A DNA stretch of 64,000 bases, from contig CAJOGN010000001.1 of NCBI GenBank assembly GCA_905234245.1, positions 186,001 through 250,000 on the forward strand, read 5' to 3'. Positions 48,101 through 57,100 of this stretch are shown in pieces. This DNA comes from an uncultured Lachnospiraceae bacterium (GTDB lineage Bacteria; Bacillota; Clostridia; Lachnospirales; Lachnospiraceae). The position numbers and the translations under genes are program-made. The notes beneath the pieces were generated by a model. That model was not told where the DNA came from. It saw nothing but the letters and a program-made list of their open reading frames with translations, and searched no databases. Each line of letters starts with the position of its first letter. The stretch's first letter is position 1.

Positions 48101-51100
48101 ATTCCTATTTGGTGATGCTGAGAATGGTCAGCTTGGTATTGTCTCTCATATTAAGAGATGGACTTCTAACATAGGTAGAAATAAGGAAACTGGAGACCCA
48201 GAAGCATCTAAAATGTTTGGAATGAGTGCTATCGGTGTTGGTACTGGTGGTATTCTAGGCATGCTAGTTGGTGGTCCAATCGTTGGTGCCATCGCTGGAC
48301 TAGGAGCTTCAATTCTAGCACAACGGAATAACTTCAAAGAGTGGTTATTCGGTAGTGTAGATAAAGAGACTGGTGCTAAAAAAGAGGGTGTTCTTGGTAA
48401 ATTCCGGAACATGCTCACTGTTACTGTACTCCATCCAATCAGAAATGGTCTTGCTGATATCGGTAGACGTACTAAAACTTGGGGTAAAGACATCCTAGGT
48501 AAAGCAGCTATTGTATTTGGTGATATCGGTGATGGTATTCGTAATACCGTTCATAAAATCACTGGTGCTTTTGGTACTGCTATCGGTGGAGTAGCAAAAT
48601 CCATTAAAGAGAATTTCTTAGATAATATTATTGAGGGCGCCAGAAAAGTCTTTGAACCCCTAACAAATATCGTCACGATGCTTGGTAAGGGTGTTGCTGG
48701 TGCTGCAAGAACTATTATCGGATTCCCTGTAAATCTTCTTTATAAACTAACAAGCCCAATTGCTAAAGCTGTCTCCAAGGGTATTGGTACAGTATTTAGT
48801 ATTGTGGGTAAAGCTGTTAGAATTGCTCTAGCACCTGTTGCTTTAATGATTAAGGGTGTTGGTGGAATTCTTAAGGTAGCAGGAAAAGTTGTTGCTGCGC
48901 CATTTAAACTAGTATCTGGTATATTCAATTTCTTCAATGAAAAAGTATCTGCTCTTGTTGTTCATGTTGGTGGATTCTTTAGTAAGCTAGGGGATGTGAT
49001 CTATAAGAAGATTGACGATGTCCTACTTAGACCTATTAGAGAATTTGGTCAGCATATAAAAGATGCTGGTAAAGCAATTGTCGAAAGAATTACTCGTCCA
49101 TTTAGATTGATGGGTAATTTCGTCAAGGGTATATTTAAAGGTATCGGGCATGAAATCTCTGAGAGTATTAAGCAATCTGTAAACCGGATGTTTAGTATTC
49201 TGAATCCTCTCAACTGGGTCAGAGCTTTAATGAAGGGTGGTAAATCCTTAATTGGATTACTTACCGGAAGAAAGCCTGGCGAGGATAACCAGCCCAAGAA
49301 AAAGAGTTGGCTGAGACAAATCTGGGATGATACTAAATATGGTTATCAGAAAGACTATTCTGGTGAGATGGTCTATGATGATGACGGTAATCCTATTAAT
49401 ACCACATTGTCTAGAAGCCAGCAGAGAAGAGCTCTTGAGAATAGAACTAGGATTGAGAAGAGAAAAGACAGAGAAAAGAAATTCGATGATCGTAACAGAT
49501 TAAAGAATGAAAAATTAATCTATAAGTACACTAAGGGTCAAAGGACAGAAGATACAGAAGAGAATAGAAAACTCGCTGAGATGATGTCCGGTAAAGTTGG
49601 AGGAATCCAATGGAAGTCTGTTGACCCAATTAAGAAGATTGAAGAATCTCAGTTAAGTGAGACACAAAGTCTTCACAAGACCGTTAAATTAATTGCTAAA
49701 TTCTTATCTGGTGGAAGAATCAAAACCGATGAAGAATTAAGCGAGACTGCCGAAAACATTGGCGCAAGTATGGCCAAAGTTGAAGGCAAAGCCAAAGATA
49801 TTAAGACTGCTGCTCAACGCTCTGGTACATTTGATTCTAAAGATAGAATCAAAATGGCTGAGAGAGATCTTAATAAAGCTATCAAAGATCTCAATAAGCG
49901 CCATCAAGATATGGTGCAAGAAGCATTTGAGACAAAGGGCTGGAAAGCTGCATGGGATTTACAAGTAAAGCTCAGTAAAGTAGAAAAAGAAGAGCGTAAA
50001 AAGTACGAAGCAGAATACAAAGCAAAGTACGATAGCGCTATGGATGTTGTCGCTGATGGGCAGACAACATGGAATAAAGCTACTGATAGAGTTATTAAAA
50101 AATACTGGGATACTGAGGGCATGAATGTCCTTGGTAGACTTAAGGGAAGAAGTCGTAAGGGTCTGATCAATAGTGTCAAGAGACTTGGTCTCATGCCTAA
50201 AGATTGGAATCCAGGTGAAGAATCTCAAGATGCTACTCCAGACGAAGCTCCTGCTGAAGGTTATGCTACTGGTACTTCTAATGCAAGACGTGGTTTCCAT
50301 ATTCTTGGTGAGAATGGTCCAGAAGCTGGCTTTGGCGGCGTTTTCGGTAAAGGTAAGATTTTTGCATTAAATGGGCCACAAGTTAAATTCTTAACTGGTG
50401 GTGAACAGATAATTCCTAACGATAGAATTGAGGCTCCCTCAATTGATAAAGCATCACTCCTTGGTGAATTCTCTGAAAGTACTGATGCTGAAATTTCTAG
50501 AGTTTCTGATACTAGAAAACTTAGTATCGGTGAAAGACTTATCAGAGGTCTAAATGATATTAAGGCTTCTTATAATGAAGCCAAAGAAATTTATGGTGAA
50601 AACACTGACGACAACGAAGACGACAGTGATATGACCAATGTAGAGAGACTGAAGAAAATGCTTAAGAATGGCATCTTTGGTGTTCTTGGCATGATTCCTG
50701 GATTCAATCTATTGATGAATGCAGCGATATTCGGTAAGACTCTCGTTGGTGCTACTGGAGAAGTAATTGGTGCCGGTGTTGATAAAGTAAAAGGTGTTGC
50801 TACTGGTGTAGCAAATAGAGTCAGTACTGCAAGAAAAATTATTTCTGGAACTATAACAGGTTTCAGGAATAGACAAGATGCTCGTGATGGAGTACAGTAC
50901 GACGATGAAGGTAATATAATTAGTACTCCCACAGAGGGTGAAGCTGCTTCTGCTGAGAATACTGATGCTAAACTTGCTCCTGTTACTGCGGGTGATAAAC
51001 TTCGTGCTACACTTAATGCAAGAAGAGAAGCAATGGGTACAGTCAGTAGCTCTGGTGCTATCATTCGTGATGACCAGATGTATGCTGATCAACAAGCTGC

Positions 51101-54100
51101 TCAGGCTGCTGTAAGTGGAAGAACTGCTGAAGCTGAGAGAAAACGTAGAGAAGAAGAAGAACAAAAAGAACGTGAGAATGAGAGAGCCGATGCTACTCTT
51201 GCTGAGATCAAAGGTTTACATAAGACTGAGAAAGAACACAGTGGTATGTGGAATAGTATCTTCAGTAAGAAGGGCTTAATCACTGGCGGTCTTCTACTTC
51301 TTGGTCCACTACTGATGAACTTCTTAAAGAATGGCATTGGTGGTGCTATCATTAATATTGCAAATGCTATTAAAGACTTTGCTCAGGCAATCTGGGATAA
51401 AATCAAGCCATTTGTAGATAAAGTAATTCAATTCGGTAAAGATTTAGCAGTCAACCTCAAAGATCAATGGGATCAGACCGAAGCAGGTCATGAACGTGAA
51501 AACGGTGAAACCGTTGGAGAAAGAGCTTCTCAGAATCTAGAGAATCTCGCCAAAGGCCATTGGTTCTATGATGAGAATGGTGAAGTAACAAACCAAACTT
51601 CTCCAAGAGCTAAACTAGCTGCAAGGCTTGGTTTAAATTTCGCACTTAAACATCCAGTAATAACTGCAACCGCTAAAACAGCTGCCGATGATGTTGCAAA
51701 GCTTGGTGGTAAGGGTCTTAGCAAAGTGGGTGGAAAAGCTGCTCAGAAACTCGGACCTGGTACATTAGGCTTAAAAGCATTAGATAAAGCTGGAAGTGTG
51801 AAAAACCCACTTCTTAAGAAAGTTCTTGAGATGGTTGGTAAGTTCTTTACTACAATCTCTGATAAATTATTTAAATTCGCATCCTTTGGTAAGAAGTCAA
51901 CTGCAATATTTAGTAAACTTTCTAAGAATGTAACAAAAGTTGTCACAGAGAGATGGGCTTCAATATCTTCTAAGGTCTCTCGTATTCTTGGCGTGAAAGC
52001 TGCAACTCTGAACCCAATCGGATTCATTGCCAATGCTGCATTCATTGGATTTAGTGCACTGAACGGTCTCAGCGGTACAGCTAAACTATTCCATGTCGAT
52101 CAAGAAGCAGTTGATGGAAAGATGAAGATCATTTCCACAATTATGGGTGGCTTTAGTGGTACACTAATTGGTGCAATCATTGAAGTTATCTCTGCTTTAA
52201 TGGCTGACGTTACTGGTGTTGATTTCCTGTCTGCTGTTGCTGTTGCTGCATATAACTTCCTTGCAGATGATGAAGAAGCAGCTGCATTGGATAGTGCTCA
52301 AACAGCATTTGATCAAGAGTATCAAAACTATAGACTAGATGAAATTGAGAAGCAGTATAATACCCAGAAAGCTGCCGGGTTAATCGGTGCGAATATGACG
52401 CTCGAAGAGTTCCAAGCAGCTACAGAATCTGGTGAAATTAAAGTTGATTATAAGAGCGAAGATAATTACAATACTGACGTTAATGCATCTCTATCCGATA
52501 AGTTCATGAAGGGCCTCGGTAAAGGTATTGGTGGCCTTAAGAACTTCTTCGGAGGAAAAGATACTATAAAATACGAGGACCAGAGTGGTAAGCAATATAT
52601 CAAAAATGATAACGGTACTTACCAGGTTTATGATAAACTTGGAAATGACCTTGGTTATATTGCCGAAGATGCTGTCATGGCTATCGAAGGCCTCGTTGAT
52701 AAATCTGAGCATAAAGCTAATATATTAAAACGTGCGGGTGCTGCTTTAACTAAAGCATTCATTCCAGACACTAAGATGGGCTACAGAGATCTGTCAGATG
52801 GTAGCTGGTATGATGGAAATGGCGACCATTATAGCGCATCCAATGAACTGATTGAAGCAAAAGCCCTAACTCCAGAAGAAATTGGTGCAATGGTTGCGAG
52901 CGGTGCTCTACAAGAAGAAACCATTATAACCAGAGAATCCGTCTTAACACTTATTGGCCATCCAATCAAGACGGCCAAAGAACTGGCACGCATTTTCGGT
53001 GTGCCAAGTGAAAGCATGGATAAATTTGGAGATTGGCTTAAAGATAAAGGTGGTAAAGTTGTAAAAGGAATTGGAAATATAATCGGTGGAGCAACCACTG
53101 GAATAACCAATTTCTTCAATACACATAAAGAAAAAGTATTCGTCGATCCAACCGATGGCACTTACTATACTGCTGATGGTAATCATTATAGTAGATCTGG
53201 TCTTCTACTAAGTGTAGATAAGCCGATATCTCAGGCTGAATTGAAAATTATGATTGATGAAGGCGCTCTATTACCAGCAGTAAAAGAGCTACCTCCAAAC
53301 ATTGATACAAAACTTTCGAATATTGGAATGAAGATGCGTGAAGCATGGAATTCTGGTCTCGAAAGAATGCAATATCTATGGGATCATAAGAAAGAAATTG
53401 CAACAGCTACACTTGAAAAAATAAAGACAGGTGGAGCTAACTTTGCAAAGAACTGGATTGCTACTTTCAGTGAGCATACCGAGAAGAGATGGCATTCCGT
53501 TGATGGTGGTTATTATCAGTCTAATGGTAGCGTCTTTAGCTACTACAACGATAATGGTGACCTATTACAAGATGGAATCAGTGCGGAGGAATTCGCAGAA
53601 ATCTGTCAAAGCGGTTTAGTCACTGAAGAAGACTATGAAGAAGTTACCGTAAATTCCAGAGTAAGAGTCGCGGTTAAAGATCTCAGAGAAAAGATTGGTC
53701 ATGCATACACTACGGTGATTGAGAGTGCCAAGAAATCATTTACTAAAATCGCTAATAGCCCAGTTGTAAAACTCATGGGCGAGATAGCAAAACATGGATT
53801 TTTCGGAACCCTTGGTGAACTAAAATCTAAAACCACCAAAATGGCATGGTGGGACGAGGAAGGGTGCTACTATGAGCAAATAGGTAATACCTGGACTAAA
53901 TACAACATGCACGGTGATGTTGTTGAAGAGAATATCCCTGACGAAACAGTAAAATCTCTTCAGAAAACCGGTCATTTGACATGGTGTGAGAAGCAGGTTG
54001 ACAATACTGCTCAGAGAGCCGTTAAGGATATTAAGAAGGCAGCATCGAATGCATGGAAGAAGTCTAAAGAAACTATTGTCAGTGCATGGAAAAAGTTTAC

Positions 54101-57100
54101 CAACTGGATCACTGGTGGAAATAATGATGAAAAATCCGGAGGAAACGGTTCTGGTGGAGCTGGAAACGGAAAGTCCCTTGCTAGTATGATTGCTAATGCA
54201 TCTAAACCTACTAAGCAACCTTTCGGCGGATCTGGTAATGGTAATGTTCCAGAGAGACTAAATGGTATTCCATATTATTCTCAAAATGACCCAAGATGGG
54301 CTAATAAGAGCTATAATATGATTGGTGGAAGAAGTGACGGTGCTACCATAGGTGACACAGGATGTGGTCCTGCGGCTATGTCCATGGTTGTCAACGATAT
54401 GGAAAATAAACGTCCTACTCCAGCAGATATGGCTAATCTAGCTCAGAAAACTGGGGACAGAGATGAAACTGGAACCAATGCAAACTTCATTAAAAATAGT
54501 GCCAAGAGTTATGGTATTGACTCTTATCGTCAATTTTCACCAGACTCAGAAACCATTAAAAAAGGATTGTCCACAGGCAACCCAATGGTTCTACTCGGTC
54601 AAGGTGATAAGAATACACCATATACTCAAGTTGGTCACTATATCGTGGTTACTGGAATGGATAGTTCTGGTAATATCATTTATAACGACCCCAGAGGTGT
54701 TCAATACTCTGGTGTAATGGATGCAAATACTGTTCTGAATAGTACTCAGGCTGCATGGGCATTCAAAGATGCTACAGGTGGTAGAGGAAAGCTGTCTGAT
54801 AGTGAAAAACCGAAGACAGATAGAATCATGATATCACCTAATAACGGATACGAAAAAACAGTTACTCCCGGCAATTACCTCAGATATAGTATGGATGGTG
54901 TTTATCATTCCCTCGGAGGTAAGGGTGTTGAGAATCCAACTGAAGAAGATCTGTACAAAAACGACTTAACCGCAGATAGCTTACTTGATGATGAATACGA
55001 CACTCCGAAAGGACAGATGATAGCTCATGATACTACTAACACCGCCCTATATTCACCGACACCTGTGGGTGGACGAGGTGATGTTAATAGAATAAATGCA
55101 GCATCGATAGGTGGTAGAGGAACACCAGCAGAAGCTATCCAGGCATTGATGGGAGAGTATATCACAAGGCACTGGACACGAACCGACACTTCCGGTTATG
55201 GTGCATATAGATCGTCTTATGGTGGTAGATACCATGCCGGTATTGACCTCTGTTTTGCTTCCAATTCTTATACTGGTAGACCAATTAAATCATTTACTTC
55301 TGGTACAGTATATCTCACAAACAATAATGCTTCTGGACGTGGGTATTATATTATCATAAAAGATAATAATGGTTATTATCATTTCTATCAACATCTAAAC
55401 AAATACCCAACTCTAAAAGCAGGTGCAACCGTAAAAATTGGCGATGTTGTTGGTGGTTACGGAAATAGTGGTGCATCCCACGGAAACCATCTTCACTATG
55501 AAGTAAGGCCACCATCTGCCGCGAATCAGCCAGGTGGTGTAACTGGTACAGACCCAGGGCACAAAGGATTTATTAGAAGTAAGAGTGAACTTGCAAGATA
55601 TACTGTCAATCCATATACATACTTAAAACAATACATGAACGGAAAAATTGATCCATCTCAGCTTGGAACTATAGGATCTTCCGATGGGATTAGTCCTGGC
55701 TCTACAACAACAGGTGATGGTTCTACATCTGCTTATACGACCGCAACTCCATCTTATGATGGCGGGCTTATCACGCAATTGACATCTGCATTCGGTAATG
55801 TATCTAATGCGTTACTTGATGCTGCTGTTACAGGTGACCTTGACATTGACTGGAATGAGGTCCTTAAGAGGGGTGAAGCTGCTCAACAGGGCGCTGAACT
55901 TAATGCTTCCACTAGCTCTGGTTCTACTGACGTTCCATCTGTTTCCGGAAATCAAGGTTCACGAGAAGACAATGCAAAATATATTTATAAATTCTTAAAA
56001 GCTATTAATGTTCCAAATACTCATATAGCTGCAGTTCTGAGTAACTGGACAGCAGAATCTGGAATCGACCCAACCGGTGTTGAAACTATCTATTCACCCA
56101 AATATAAGATGTCTCAAGAGAAGCTAAATGCTATGAGCGATCCTAATGCATTCTCGCTGAATGTCATGTTCCCGAGATATGCTAGATCTGGTATTAAGCT
56201 TCATAAGAGTGCATATAAGGGCGACGATGGTAAATATTATCCTGGTGTCGGTCTTGGCGGATTTACTGGTCCTGCAGTTTCTGGACTGCTGAGAAAATCT
56301 CAAGAGATTGGTAAACCATGGTATGATCTGGAAACACAGCTAAGATACTTCAGTGACCCATCCGGCTCTGTATATACTCGTGGTAAATACGGTGGCCGTG
56401 ATTGGATTAATAAGGTATTTATTCCTAAGAAGTTCTCAAGTCCGGCTGAAGGTGCCAAATGGTTCGAAAAGAACTGGGAAGGCACCACATTCAAGCAAGC
56501 TGAACATATGAGAACTGCACAAGAGTGGTATAACAAGATGTCTGGTTGGGATTCCGGTGCTGGATTTGGCATTGGTGGCAGAGGTTCTGGCACTAATGTT
56601 TCCACTGGTCCTGACAAACTAAATGGTATTCCATATTATTCTCAGAATGACCCAAGATGGGCTACTAATAGATATAAACTTCCAAATGGTGAAGACGATG
56701 GTTCTACTATGTCTAACTCTGGATGTGGTCCAACTGCTATGTCTATGGTTATTAATAGTATGAAGGGTGATACTTCTCCTGTTGGAATGGCTAAACTAGC
56801 TCAGGCTACTGGGGATAGAGATGAAACTGGAACCAACTGGAACTTCATTGACAAAGCTGCAAATGCTTATGGAATCGATTCCACGAGAGCTACTAATCCG
56901 TCCTCTGATGTAATTAAGGCTGGATTGGGTACAGGACATCCAATGATTCTCTCTGGATATGGTTCTGAAAGTGATTCTCCTTATACTGATGCTGGTCACT
57001 ACATCGTAGCAACTGGTCTGAAAGGAAATCAATTAACTTACAATGATCCAAGAGGTAAAGCATACTCTGGATCCATGGATATTAATAAAGTCGCCGATAA

